In this document: piece by piece, positions 23,694 to 32,313 of the stretch
Layout of the letters: each line of letters opens with the position of its first letter
Numbering within the stretch: position 1 is the stretch's first letter
NCBI GenBank assembly: GCA_016191845.1
Contig: JACPVF010000016.1
Span: 1-64,000, forward strand
Direction: 5' to 3'
Source of the DNA: Chloroflexota bacterium
GTDB taxonomy: Bacteria; Chloroflexota; Anaerolineae; Anaerolineales; Villigracilaceae
Length of the DNA stretch: 64,000 nt
The notes under the pieces: generated by a model
Databases searched by the model: none
What the model saw: only the letters and a program-made list of their open reading frames with translations
Told to the model about the DNA's origin: nothing
Translations under genes and position numbers: made by a program

Positions 23694-25528
23694 TGATGAC
23701 TGTTGAAATGTGGTTTGTCGCGGCTGTCATTCTCCTGCCATTGTTGCTGGTCTTGCTGGGCCGTTGGCGGGTGGATCTGGCGGCGTTGCTCATGATCGTG
23801 GCGCTCGGGCTGGGACAATTCCTCGGCCTGAACGTGTTGAGCGATTCGCACACGTCTGCGGATGTGTTGCTGGCCATCTCTGGACTCAGCCAGCCCGTGG
23901 TGACTACGCTGGTGGGCCTGTTCATCCTGACACAGACGCTTTCGGCCAACGGCGTGATGTTGTGGCTGGGTCAGCGTCTGGCGGGCATGGGCGCGGATTC
24001 TGAGTCGCGGCTGGCTTTTTTGTTTACGTCCATTTCGGCGATGTTGTCGCTTTTGATGAACAACGTGGCGGTGGGGGCCTTGCTGCTGCCCAGTGCCATG
24101 CAGGTCTCGCGCAAGGCGCGCGTCCGCCCGAGCCGCCTGTTGATGCTGATCGCCTTCGGTACCGCCTTGGGGGGTATGGCTACGTACTTTACCACTGCCA
24201 ACATCGTGCTTAGTAATCTGTTGACGGTGGCAAAACCGCCGCAGGCTCCGCTGGGAGTCTTGTCGTTCGCCTCGGTGGGCGGGTTGGTTGCCGTTGCGGG
24301 CATTGCTTATCTGACCTTTATCGGGCGGCATCTGCTCCCCAATCGCGACCCGGGTCCCGAGCAGGCCATCGCGCGGCGCGGCAGCGACGAACTGGAGACT
24401 CTTTATGCGTTGGGAGAACGCCTATGGGAGGCGCGTCTCTCGCAGAACTGTCAGTTTTCGGGGCGGACCCTGAAGCAGGCTCGCATCGGTGAACGTTTTG
24501 GGCTGGCGGTTATCGCCATCTGGCGCGGACGGCAAGCCATCTTCTCTCCCGACGCCGATGAGCGCTTGCAGGATGGGGATATGCTGCTCATCGTGGGCCG
24601 CGAGGAACGTGTGGCGCAATTGAAGAAGCTTGGTTTTCAGGTCGGACGCGAGACCCAGGCCATCAGCCAATTCGAAGTGACCCTGATCGAGTTGATCCTC
24701 GCGCCGCATTCCGCGTATGCGGGCAAGACCGTCAAGCAGATGAATTTCCGCCGCAAATACGGATTCACCGTGGTGGCTGTCCTGCGGCATGGGCGCAGCT
24801 ATCGCACCGACGTGGGCGACATCCAACTCGAGTTGGGTGATTCACTCTTGATGATCGGCCCGCAGGCGCGTGTCCGCGATCTGCGCATCAACCCCGATAT
24901 CATCCCGCTCGAAACGGAACCCGTCTATCGCGCCGTCCCGCGCCGACGTGCGGTCATTAGTATTTTGATCTTTCTGGCGGCTATTGTTTTTGCCTTATTG
25001 GGTGTGCCTGTCTACCTCTCGGTCCTGGCGGCGGCGGTGTTGGTGTTGTTGCTCGGATTCCTGCCCATGCAGGAGGCTTATCGTTCGGTCGAGTGGCAGG
25101 TGATTTTCTTCATTGCGGGTATGTATGTCGCCAGCCTGGGGATGGTCCATACAGGGTTGGCCGACCTGGTGGGACGCAGCGTGCTGGCGGTGGTCGGACA
25201 TCCCAGTCCGCTGGGGCTGGCGGCGGCGGTCTTTCTGCTGGCGGCGGGGTTGACTCAGTTCATGGGCAGCCAGGCCACGGCCTTTGTAGTTGGGCCGATC
25301 GCCCTCAGTGCGGCTCTGCACCTCGGTGTGAATCCGCAGGCGATTGCCATCTCCACGGCCTTGGGCTGTTCGGCTTCGTTCCTCACGCCTGTTTCGCACC
25401 CTGTCAACGTCATCATGATGGGCCCCGGTAACTATCGTGCGGGCGACTTCCTGCGCGTAGGCCTGGGACTAATGCTGGTCGTGTTCCTAGCCATGCTGGC
25501 TGGGATGGTATTATTCTGGAGACTCTAG
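23693..25528 (+). CDS. SLC13/DASS-family permease with two RCK_C (TrkA_C) domains
   Basis: This 611-aa transporter has about 11 membrane helices split by a soluble region (residues 230-410) of two TrkA_C/RCK_C domains (LSQNCQFSGRTLKQARIGER and FEVTLIELILAPHSAYAG), which bind ligands to gate transport. SLLMNNVAVGALLLPSA and GCSASFLTPVSHPVN are the paired substrate and Na+ motifs. Anions such as sulfate, dicarboxylate or selenate-like oxyanions are likely. It overlaps the preceding stop by one base and is 7 nt from the dihydropyrimidinase. Confidence 0.9.
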   Translation: MMTVEMWFVAAVILLPLLLVLLGRWRVDLAALLMIVALGLGQFLGLNVLSDSHTSADVLLAISGLSQPVVTTLVGLFILTQTLSANGVMLWLGQRLAGMGADSESRLAFLFTSISAMLSLLMNNVAVGALLLPSAMQVSRKARVRPSRLLMLIAFGTALGGMATYFTTANIVLSNLLTVAKPPQAPLGVLSFASVGGLVAVAGIAYLTFIGRHLLPNRDPGPEQAIARRGSDELETLYALGERLWEARLSQNCQFSGRTLKQARIGERFGLAVIAIWRGRQAIFSPDADERLQDGDMLLIVGREERVAQLKKLGFQVGRETQAISQFEVTLIELILAPHSAYAGKTVKQMNFRRKYGFTVVAVLRHGRSYRTDVGDIQLELGDSLLMIGPQARVRDLRINPDIIPLETEPVYRAVPRRRAVISILIFLAAIVFALLGVPVYLSVLAAAVLVLLLGFLPMQEAYRSVEWQVIFFIAGMYVASLGMVHTGLADLVGRSVLAVVGHPSPLGLAAAVFLLAAGLTQFMGSQATAFVVGPIALSAALHLGVNPQAIAISTALGCSASFLTPVSHPVNVIMMGPGNYRAGDFLRVGLGLMLVVFLAMLAGMVLFWRL

Positions 25529-25535
25529 GAGATCT

Positions 25536-26948
25536 ATGAAAACACTCATCAAAAACGGGACTCTCGTCACCGCCTCGGATACGTTCAAAGCGGACATCTT
25601 AATCGAGGGCGAGGCCATTGCCCAGATCGGCGTGGACCTTGAGCCTGGCTCCGCCAAAGTGGTGGATGCCACGGGCAAGCTGATCCTGCCGGGCGGCATC
25701 GACCCGCACGTCCACCTCGACCTGCCGATGTTTGGCACCGTTTCATCAGATGACCATTACACGGGTCACAAGGCGGCGGCCTTTGGCGGCACGACCACCG
25801 TCATGGACTTTGTCGTTCACGAAGAGAAGGGTTTCCAGTATTCGGTCGATGTGTGGATGGAGATGGCGCAAAAGGCCGCCATCGACTATTCCTTCCACAT
25901 GAACCTGACGCATTTCGACGACAAGATTGCCAAAGAGATTCCTTCGCTGGTGGATATGGGCATCACCACCCTCAAGGTCTTCACCGCTTACAACGGCCGC
26001 TTGCGCCTCGATGACGGCGGCATCTTCAAAGCACTGCGCATCGCCAAAGACAATGGCATGCTGGTCATGGCGCACTGCGAGAATGGCGACGTGATTGACA
26101 CGCTCATCCCCGAAGCGCTCGCAGCGGGGCATACCACCCCTGAATGGCACGCGCTGACACGCCCAGGCTGGGGCGCGGTCGAGGCGACCCTGCGTATGGC
26201 TGCCATGTCTGAGACGGCGAATGCGCCTGTCTACATTGTCCACATGAACATGGCGGGCGAAGTGGACATGCTCAGGTATGCGCGCGCGCGTGGTGTGCCC
26301 GTTATGGGCGAGACCTGTCCACCCTATTTGTTCTTCTCGGTCGACGACCTGCGCCGTCCCGACGGCGCCAAATGGATCTGTTCGCCGCCGATGCGCTCGA
26401 AGGCCGACAACGCCCGCATCTGGGAGGGACTCTCGGAGGGCGTTCTGCAAACCATCGGCACGGACCATTGTCCCTTCTTCTTTGACGGGACCAGGCCCAT
26501 CGTCTACGAAGGGCAGGAGGTCGCCATCCCAGGCAAGGAATTGGGTCGGGACGATTTCACCAAGATTCCCAATGGCCTGCCAGGCATCCAGGACCGCATG
26601 CCCATTCTGTGGACGCACGGTGTGCGCACGGGGCGCATCACGCCCAATCAGTTCGTGGCTTATATGAGCACCAATCCCGCCAAAATCTTCGGTCTGTACC
26701 CGCGCAAGGGTGCCCTCGTCCCTGGCGCCGACGCGGACATCGTCATCTGGGATCCCGAGAAGCAGGTCAAGTATGGCGTAGCCATGTCGCATCAGCGCAC
26801 CGACTACAACCTGTATGAAGGCTGGGACCTGGTCGGTTACCCCGAAAAAGTCTTCCTGCGCGGACAAATGATCGTTGATGGCGACCAGTGGCTCGGCAAA
26901 CGCGGCGGTGGAAAATTCCTCAAGCGCAAGCAGGGTGAGGTAATATAA
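25536..26948 (+). CDS. Dihydropyrimidinase / D-hydantoinase
   Basis: This 470-aa amidohydrolase has the metal-site HVHLD, the carbamylated-lysine region TTLKVFTAYN, AHCENGD, YIVHMN and GTDHCPF, the full binuclear Zn set. It hydrolyses dihydrouracil, dihydrothymine or cyclic imides in pyrimidine degradation. AGGAG precedes the ATG, 7 nt after the permease. No dihydropyrimidine dehydrogenase or beta-ureidopropionase is nearby, so uptake of a cyclic imide by the adjacent permease is a reasonable but unproved link. Confidence 0.93.
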   Translation: MKTLIKNGTLVTASDTFKADILIEGEAIAQIGVDLEPGSAKVVDATGKLILPGGIDPHVHLDLPMFGTVSSDDHYTGHKAAAFGGTTTVMDFVVHEEKGFQYSVDVWMEMAQKAAIDYSFHMNLTHFDDKIAKEIPSLVDMGITTLKVFTAYNGRLRLDDGGIFKALRIAKDNGMLVMAHCENGDVIDTLIPEALAAGHTTPEWHALTRPGWGAVEATLRMAAMSETANAPVYIVHMNMAGEVDMLRYARARGVPVMGETCPPYLFFSVDDLRRPDGAKWICSPPMRSKADNARIWEGLSEGVLQTIGTDHCPFFFDGTRPIVYEGQEVAIPGKELGRDDFTKIPNGLPGIQDRMPILWTHGVRTGRITPNQFVAYMSTNPAKIFGLYPRKGALVPGADADIVIWDPEKQVKYGVAMSHQRTDYNLYEGWDLVGYPEKVFLRGQMIVDGDQWLGKRGGGKFLKRKQGEVI

Positions 26949-26950
26949 CG

Positions 26951-27048
26951 GTGGTCGAGTAGTTCCAAACGGAGTGAGGAGCGTACACTTGCACCCGATT
27001 TGCTTGGCAAATCGCGCGTTCGGCGCAGTGCAGGTGTCGAGACCACAT
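26951..27048. repeat. Imperfect inverted repeat with inner hairpin
   Basis: GTGGTCGA at 26951 and TCGAGACCAC near 27048 form the ends of an approximately 98-bp imperfect palindrome. An inner perfect hairpin GATTTGC-TTG-GCAAATC sits near the centre. Composition resembles other intergenic palindromes here but the core sequence differs. Confidence 0.55.
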
Positions 27049-27140
27049 TTTATAGCTAATAATGAGCTCTCGCTGCCGTCCACGGCGACGGGAGATTGCT
27101 GGAAATTGAATCGACACAACGACTTTAGAAGGAGAGAGAC

Positions 27141-27518
27141 ATGCCCACCCGTAAACCCATCATCCATTGCGACGCCTTGGTCGTCCATTGCATGGACTAT
27201 CGCCTGCAAAAATTCCTCCAGCCGTGGATCACGGTTCGTTTTGGGTACGACAACTTCGACATCATCTCGCTGGCAGGCAGTGTGCACGACTATGAGATGG
27301 TGCTGAAGTATGTGCAGTTGGCCGTACAGATTCACGACATCGATACGGTTTGCCTCATCAATCACGAAGACTGCCGCGCCTATGGCCGCGACGGGACTTA
27401 CAAACGTCACATCCATGACCTGACAGATGCGCACAAGAAGATCAATGCTTTATTCCCGCATTTGAAGGTGGAAACGTTCTATCTGCACTTGGATGGAACC
27501 TTCGAACAAAACACATAG
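27141..27518 (+). CDS. Short beta-carbonic-anhydrase-like protein
   Basis: This 125-aa protein keeps the beta-class zinc and proton-relay residues: C17-M-D19-Y-R21 (CxDxR) and H75-E-D-C78 (HxxC). Beta-CAs are normally about 200 aa; the C-terminal third is missing here and the protein ends naturally at DGTFEQNT. Small beta-CA-like proteins of this size exist; activity must be tested. AAGGAG precedes the ATG. It is 7 nt upstream of a deazaflavin oxidoreductase and not far from a SulP transporter that might carry bicarbonate. Confidence 0.75.
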   Translation: MPTRKPIIHCDALVVHCMDYRLQKFLQPWITVRFGYDNFDIISLAGSVHDYEMVLKYVQLAVQIHDIDTVCLINHEDCRAYGRDGTYKRHIHDLTDAHKKINALFPHLKVETFYLHLDGTFEQNT

Positions 27519-27525
27519 GAGACAA

Positions 27526-27948
27526 ATGAAAGATTTCTTCATTCGCATTTTTATGGCCGTTAATTCTTTCTTCATCCGTGTCACGCGCGGACGGGTGGGC
27601 GGACAGTTGGGTACGCAGACCATTCTGCTGCTGCACAGCGTCGGGCGGAAGTCGGGTCAGCTGCGCGTCACGCCGATTGCCTACTTCCATTATGAGGGCC
27701 GCTACCTGGTCGTTGAGTCCAACTGGGGCAAGGACCAGCATGCTGCCTGGTACTACAACCTCAAGGCCCAGCCGCAGACCAGCATCGAGGTGGACGGGCA
27801 AACCATTCAGGTCCAGGTGGGATTTGCCGATGGGGAGGAATACGTCCGCCTGTGGGAGTATGTGACGAAGAAGCATCCCCCATATCTGGATTATCAGAAG
27901 ATGGCCAGTCGCAAAATTCCCATTGTGATACTGACGCCAGTCAAATAA
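27526..27948 (+). CDS. Deazaflavin (F420)-dependent nitroreductase-family protein
   Basis: This 140-aa split-barrel protein resembles the Ddn family: GTQTILLLHSVGRKSGQLRVTPIAYF (cofactor loop), YLVVESNWGKDQHAAWYYNL, and a C-terminal PVVxLTPVK-like end. F420-dependent reduction of nitro or quinone substrates is the likely role. Start MKDFFIRIF has AGGAG upstream; the upstream 11 codons overlap the preceding gene. With the PPOX gene at 3243 it is a second hint of F420 use. A terminator follows. Confidence 0.8.
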   Translation: MKDFFIRIFMAVNSFFIRVTRGRVGGQLGTQTILLLHSVGRKSGQLRVTPIAYFHYEGRYLVVESNWGKDQHAAWYYNLKAQPQTSIEVDGQTIQVQVGFADGEEYVRLWEYVTKKHPPYLDYQKMASRKIPIVILTPVK

Positions 27949-27954
27949 CAAAAG

Positions 27955-27977
27955 GGAAGCCAAAAGGCTTCCTTTTT
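27955..27977 (+). terminator. Terminator after the Ddn-like gene
   Basis: Stem GGAAGCC (27955-27961) with GGCTTCC (27966-27972), loop AAAA, followed by TTTTT. Confidence 0.85.
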
Positions 27978-28108
27978 GTTAGCATTAATTTTGAGCGAGA
28001 ATCTCAAACCGCACAATTCATTTGTGATAAAATACCGCCCGTTAATCAAAGGACGCCTTGGGGGAGCACGTATGCCTTTGAAATTCTTTTTGCGTTGGAG
28101 AACAACTT

Positions 28109-29761
28109 ATGCCAAGAAGGAGTCTTGCTCGTCTCTATCGGGACGAGTTCTCTGGATATTCGCCTGCCAAGTTTCAGCAGGATCTGCTCGCAGGCCTGAC
28201 GGTCGCCGCTGTGGCGCTGCCGCTGGCGCTGGCCTTCGGGGTTGCCTCGGGTGCATCCGCGGCCGCGGGATTGGTCACGGCCATTCTGGCGGGCATCGTC
28301 ATCGGCCTGCTTTCGGGTGCGCCATATCAGATCAGCGGGCCGACGGGCGCCATGTCTGCGGTGTTGATTGTGCTGGTGCAGCGCTACGGTCTGGAAGGCG
28401 TCTGGGCGGCGGGCCTGCTCTCGGGCCTGTTCCTGCTCATCATCGGTCTGCTGCGTCTGGGACGTTTCATTGCCTTCATCCCTTCCGCCGTCATCAGCGG
28501 ATTTACCTCGGGCATCGCGCTGATAATCTTCATCGGTCAGATCGACAACTTCCTCGGGGTCAAGACCGTGGGCGCCGAGACCGCCGCGCTCAAACTGCTC
28601 GGCTATTTTAAAGGCGGATTTATCCCTGACGGACGTACCATCCTGCTCGGCGGGATCGTGGTACTGACCATGCTGCTCTGGCCTGCCAAGTGGAGCGCGC
28701 GCTTCCCATCCTCACTCTTGGGGATCATCCTTGCCACCGCCCTCAACTGGTTTTTGGGCTGGTCCACGCCGATGATCGGTGCCATCCCTCAGACCCTGTT
28801 CCTCGACCAGCGCCTGGGTTTGGCCAACCTCCCGTGGAGTCATCTCTCTGAACTATTGGCCCCTGCCTTGACCATCACCGCGCTGGGTGCAGTCGAGTCG
28901 CTGTTGTGCGGGGCGGTGGCCTCGAACATGACGGGCATCCGTCTGCAAGCCAACCAGGAGTTGATCGGTCAGGGCATCGGCAACATGCTGATTCCCTTCT
29001 TCGGCGGTGTGCCTGCCACGGCGGCCATCGCGCGCAGCAGTGTGGGCATCAAATCGGGCGGACAGACCCGCGTGGTGAGTATCGTCCACGCGGTGGGATT
29101 GCTGCTTTCGATGTTCCTGCTCGGTTCGGTCATGGCGCGCATTCCGCTGGCGGCGCTGGCGGGCGTGCTGATGGTGACCGCCGTCCACATGAACGAGTGG
29201 AGCGCGATTCGGTTCATGTTCGGCAGGCGCTTCAAGACCGACATGATCGCCTTTACCATCACCATGCTGGCCACCATCACCCTCGACCTGACGCAGGCCA
29301 TCCTGATCGGTTCCTTTGTGGCGGCGGCGGTCTTCCTCAACAAGATTGCGGGCATCGACATTGCCGTCCAGGAAGTGGATGTGGACAAGCTGCGCCAGAA
29401 GGGCATCGAAACGGCGGGGACCTGCCGTCATGTGCGCGTGGCCTTCCTGACGGGTCCGCTTTTCTTCGCCGCCACGGGTCAGTTCAACGAGGCCTTCCAG
29501 AATCTAGGCGATACCCATGCGCTGATTCTCTCCATGCGTGGCGTGCCGCTGATCGACTCGGCGGGGCTGGAAGCCATCCATCGCCTGTACGAAAAACTGC
29601 ACAAGCAGGGCGGTACGCTCATGTTTGCGGGCGTCCACGACAATGCGCGTGCCATGATGGAACGCGGCGGCCTGGTGGATGCCATCGGCGCGGAGAATTT
29701 CTTCTGGTCCAGCGACCAGGCCATCGTCGAGGCGGAGAAGCGGGGTTGTAAGTTCTGTTGA
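28109..29761 (+). CDS. SulP-family anion transporter with STAS domain
   Basis: This 550-aa protein has 12-14 helices, the SulP hallmark PLALAFGVASGA near residue 30 and QISGPTGAMSAVLI, and a C-terminal STAS domain (ILSMRGVPLIDSAGLEAIHRLYEKLHKQGG). The domain binds nucleotides or partner proteins. Substrate could be sulfate, or bicarbonate as in BicA; the beta-CA-like gene 0.6 kb upstream would fit bicarbonate but is not proof. GGAG precedes the ATG. Confidence 0.92.
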   Translation: MPRRSLARLYRDEFSGYSPAKFQQDLLAGLTVAAVALPLALAFGVASGASAAAGLVTAILAGIVIGLLSGAPYQISGPTGAMSAVLIVLVQRYGLEGVWAAGLLSGLFLLIIGLLRLGRFIAFIPSAVISGFTSGIALIIFIGQIDNFLGVKTVGAETAALKLLGYFKGGFIPDGRTILLGGIVVLTMLLWPAKWSARFPSSLLGIILATALNWFLGWSTPMIGAIPQTLFLDQRLGLANLPWSHLSELLAPALTITALGAVESLLCGAVASNMTGIRLQANQELIGQGIGNMLIPFFGGVPATAAIARSSVGIKSGGQTRVVSIVHAVGLLLSMFLLGSVMARIPLAALAGVLMVTAVHMNEWSAIRFMFGRRFKTDMIAFTITMLATITLDLTQAILIGSFVAAAVFLNKIAGIDIAVQEVDVDKLRQKGIETAGTCRHVRVAFLTGPLFFAATGQFNEAFQNLGDTHALILSMRGVPLIDSAGLEAIHRLYEKLHKQGGTLMFAGVHDNARAMMERGGLVDAIGAENFFWSSDQAIVEAEKRGCKFC

Positions 29762-29770
29762 ATATCGATT

Positions 29771-29822
29771 CGCGCTGAGCGGAGGGATTGTGCTCTTCAA
29801 TCCCGAAGTCGAAGCGCAGGAC
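29771..29822. repeat. Dispersed palindromic intergenic repeat
   Basis: CGCTGAGCGGAGGGA and CCGAAGTCGAAGCGCAGGA mark a copy of the repeat family described at 4572-4622. Confidence 0.6.
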
Positions 29823-29841
29823 GGTCCCAGGAATCAAAAAA

Positions 29842-29869
29842 GCCGATGCAGTCACCTGCATCGGCTTTT
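29842..29869 (+). terminator. Bidirectional terminator between SulP and secF
   Basis: Ten-base perfect stem GCCGATGCAG (29842-29851) with 29856-29865, loop TCAC, flanked by A and T runs on both sides. Confidence 0.85.
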
Positions 29870-29878
29870 GCGTTCTGC

Positions 29879-30838
29879 TTACGGGAGCGGAGCCAGTTCG
29901 TCTTTCTTCTTGAACCAGGTCTTCCACTCACGGTTCTCCCAAACCACCAGGATGGGGGCCGCATTGAAGATGGAGGAATAGGTACCGCTGAAGATACCCA
30001 CCAGCAGGATGACCACGAAGTGGCGGATGCTTTCGCCGCCGAACAGCACCAGGGCCGTCAGCGTGAACATGACCGTCAGCTGTGTGGTGATCGAGCGGTC
30101 GAGCGTCTGCACGATGGAGTGATTGACCAGGGTCTCGTAATCGAGGCGGCGGTAGATGCGCGAGTTCTCGCGCACGCGGTCGAACACCACGATGGTATCG
30201 TGTACCGAGAAGCCGATGACCGTCAATAAGGCGGTCAGGAAGAGTGCGTCCGCTTCCCAGCCGAGGAAATATCCCAGCATGGCCTCGACGCCCAGCACCA
30301 CGAGCACATCGTGCAGCATGGCGGTGACGGCGGCCACACCGTAGCGGAAGGAATGCTCCACGCCGCGGAAGGCCAGCCAGATGTAGCCGAGGATGGCGAT
30401 GGCCGCAACCAGGATGGCGATAGAGGCAGCCTGGGCCACTTCCGCGCCGACCGCTGCGCTGACCGAGGTGAAGTTCAATACGGTCACCTTTGACCCAAAG
30501 CGGGCTTCCATTTCGGTCACCAGCTTGCCCTTGGTCTCATCGCTCATGGTTTTCGAGCGGATGGAGTAGGAGTCCTCGCCCAACGGCTGGATAACAGGGT
30601 CCGTGATGGATTCTGTGTCGGTGGAGAATTCGGAGTAGAGGGCGTTGATCTGGTCCGCTGACGGACGCGCGCCCGCGAACTGGATCTCGAACAGTGAGCC
30701 GCCGCGGAAATCGATGCCCATCGGCAGGGGACCCACATCGGGGTTCTGCGCCCAGTGCAGGCCCAGGAAGACCAGGCCTGGGATGATCACGATCAGCGAG
30801 ATGAGAAAGTACAGGTAACGATTCTTGATGATATTCAT
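29879..30838 (-). CDS. secF: Protein translocase subunit SecF
   Basis: This 319-aa RND-type protein of the Sec translocon has six membrane helices, a first periplasmic domain, the GIDFRGGSLFEIQF entry motif and the VIGFSVHDTIVVFDRVREN (D...D) region used in proton-driven pulling. With SecD it uses the proton gradient to complete export. It follows secD by 17 nt. Length is normal. Confidence 0.95.
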   Translation of the reverse strand: MNIIKNRYLYFLISLIVIIPGLVFLGLHWAQNPDVGPLPMGIDFRGGSLFEIQFAGARPSADQINALYSEFSTDTESITDPVIQPLGEDSYSIRSKTMSDETKGKLVTEMEARFGSKVTVLNFTSVSAAVGAEVAQAASIAILVAAIAILGYIWLAFRGVEHSFRYGVAAVTAMLHDVLVVLGVEAMLGYFLGWEADALFLTALLTVIGFSVHDTIVVFDRVRENSRIYRRLDYETLVNHSIVQTLDRSITTQLTVMFTLTALVLFGGESIRHFVVILLVGIFSGTYSSIFNAAPILVVWENREWKTWFKKKDELAPLP

Positions 30839-30855
30839 GTTTGCTTCCTCCGCTC

Positions 30856-32199
30856 CTACAGGCCGAACCAGGACTGATGACCGCCGAGCTTGAGGTTATC
30901 CAGCGCGGTGTGCAGGAAGGTGCGGGTGACGTTGATGGCGGTGAAGAGCGAGACGAGCACGCCCAGCGCCAGGGTCACCGAGAAACCCTTGACCATGCTG
31001 GCACCAAAGGTGTTGCCGAACAGGAACAGGATGGCGCAGGTGATGAGGGTGGAGATGTTCGAGTCGCGGATGGACGGCCAGGCGCGGCTCCAGGCCAGGT
31101 CGATGGCCTGGCTCAGGGTGCGTCCTGCGCGTAGTTCCTCTTTGAGGCGCTCGAAGATCAGCACGTTCGCGTCCACGGCCATACCGATACTTAGGATGAA
31201 ACCCGCGATACCAGGCAGGGTCAGTGTGACGGGGATCAGCTTGAACAGCATCAACGAGACCAGGGCGTAAACGATCAGCGCCAGGTCGGCGATGATGCCA
31301 GGCAGGCGGTAGTTGAAAGCCATGAACAGGATGACCACGGCCAGACCGATGGCGCCCGCCAGCACGCTCTTGCGCACCGACTCTTCGCCGAGCGTGGGGC
31401 CGACCGTGCGGCTTTCCACCACCTTGACCGGCACGGGCAGCGAGCCCGAGCGCAGCTGGATGGCCAGGGTGTTGGCGCTTTCGTAGGTGAAGTTACCCGA
31501 GATCTGACCCTGTCCGCCCGTGATGGGGGTGCTGACGGTGGGAGCCGAGATGACCTTCTTGTCGAGGACAATGCCGAGGTATTTGCCCACGTTGGCCGTG
31601 GTGTAATCGGCGAAGATCTGGCTGGCGTCCGACTTGAGCGTGAAGCTGATCGCGTAGGTGCCGCCGACGCTGTTCTGTCCCACAGAAACGGTGTCGAGCG
31701 CGGCGCCCGTCATCACGGTGTGATAGACCTGCTGGCCTTCGGTGGCCTGGGAGGCGTCCGTATCGGTGACAATGGCTGTGCCTGCCGCGACGGGGGTGTC
31801 GCCCATGTCCACGAATTCAAGCAGGGCGGTCTGTTTGAGGGCGGCCACAATGGCTTCGGGATCGCTCACGCCCGGGAACTCGGCCACGATGCGGCGGTCG
31901 CCCGCCACCTGCATGACCACTTCGCTCACGCCCAGCCCGTTGGCGCGGTTCTCCAGGATGGTCTTGGTGTTGCCCATGTCTTCCGCGTTGATAATTCGAT
32001 CGGCGGGGACATCGGCCTCGAGCAAAGCCTGCAGGCCGCCGCGCAGGTCGAGGCCCAGTTTCACGGCCACGTTGCGGTCGATCATGGTTTCATTTGTTGC
32101 GGGGTTGACGATCAAGATTCGATTGCTGAAGGCGACCCACGCAGAGAAAGCCGTCAGCAACAGAATGAGAACCAACCATAGGTTGCGGTTACGATTCAT
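30856..32199 (-). CDS. secD: Protein translocase subunit SecD
   Basis: This 447-aa six-helix partner of SecF has the LGLDLRGGLQALLEA N-terminal D1 motif, the P1 periplasmic head, and GMAVDANVLIFERLKEELRAG in the fourth helix. It is shorter than E. coli SecD (615 aa), as in many other bacteria. The gene lies upstream of secF. A GGAG-like sequence precedes the ATG, and a TATAAT-like -10 is at 32251-32246. Confidence 0.95.
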   Translation of the reverse strand: MNRNRNLWLVLILLLTAFSAWVAFSNRILIVNPATNETMIDRNVAVKLGLDLRGGLQALLEADVPADRIINAEDMGNTKTILENRANGLGVSEVVMQVAGDRRIVAEFPGVSDPEAIVAALKQTALLEFVDMGDTPVAAGTAIVTDTDASQATEGQQVYHTVMTGAALDTVSVGQNSVGGTYAISFTLKSDASQIFADYTTANVGKYLGIVLDKKVISAPTVSTPITGGQGQISGNFTYESANTLAIQLRSGSLPVPVKVVESRTVGPTLGEESVRKSVLAGAIGLAVVILFMAFNYRLPGIIADLALIVYALVSLMLFKLIPVTLTLPGIAGFILSIGMAVDANVLIFERLKEELRAGRTLSQAIDLAWSRAWPSIRDSNISTLITCAILFLFGNTFGASMVKGFSVTLALGVLVSLFTAINVTRTFLHTALDNLKLGGHQSWFGL

Positions 32200-32313
32200 G
32201 CTGCACTCCGTCCATAAAAATACCAGCCCTGGGCTGGCGCCGCATGATTATACTCCCTTTGATAGGGGGCGGGTAGGATGATTTTTGTAACCAGAAACGG
32301 GGAGGATTAGACC

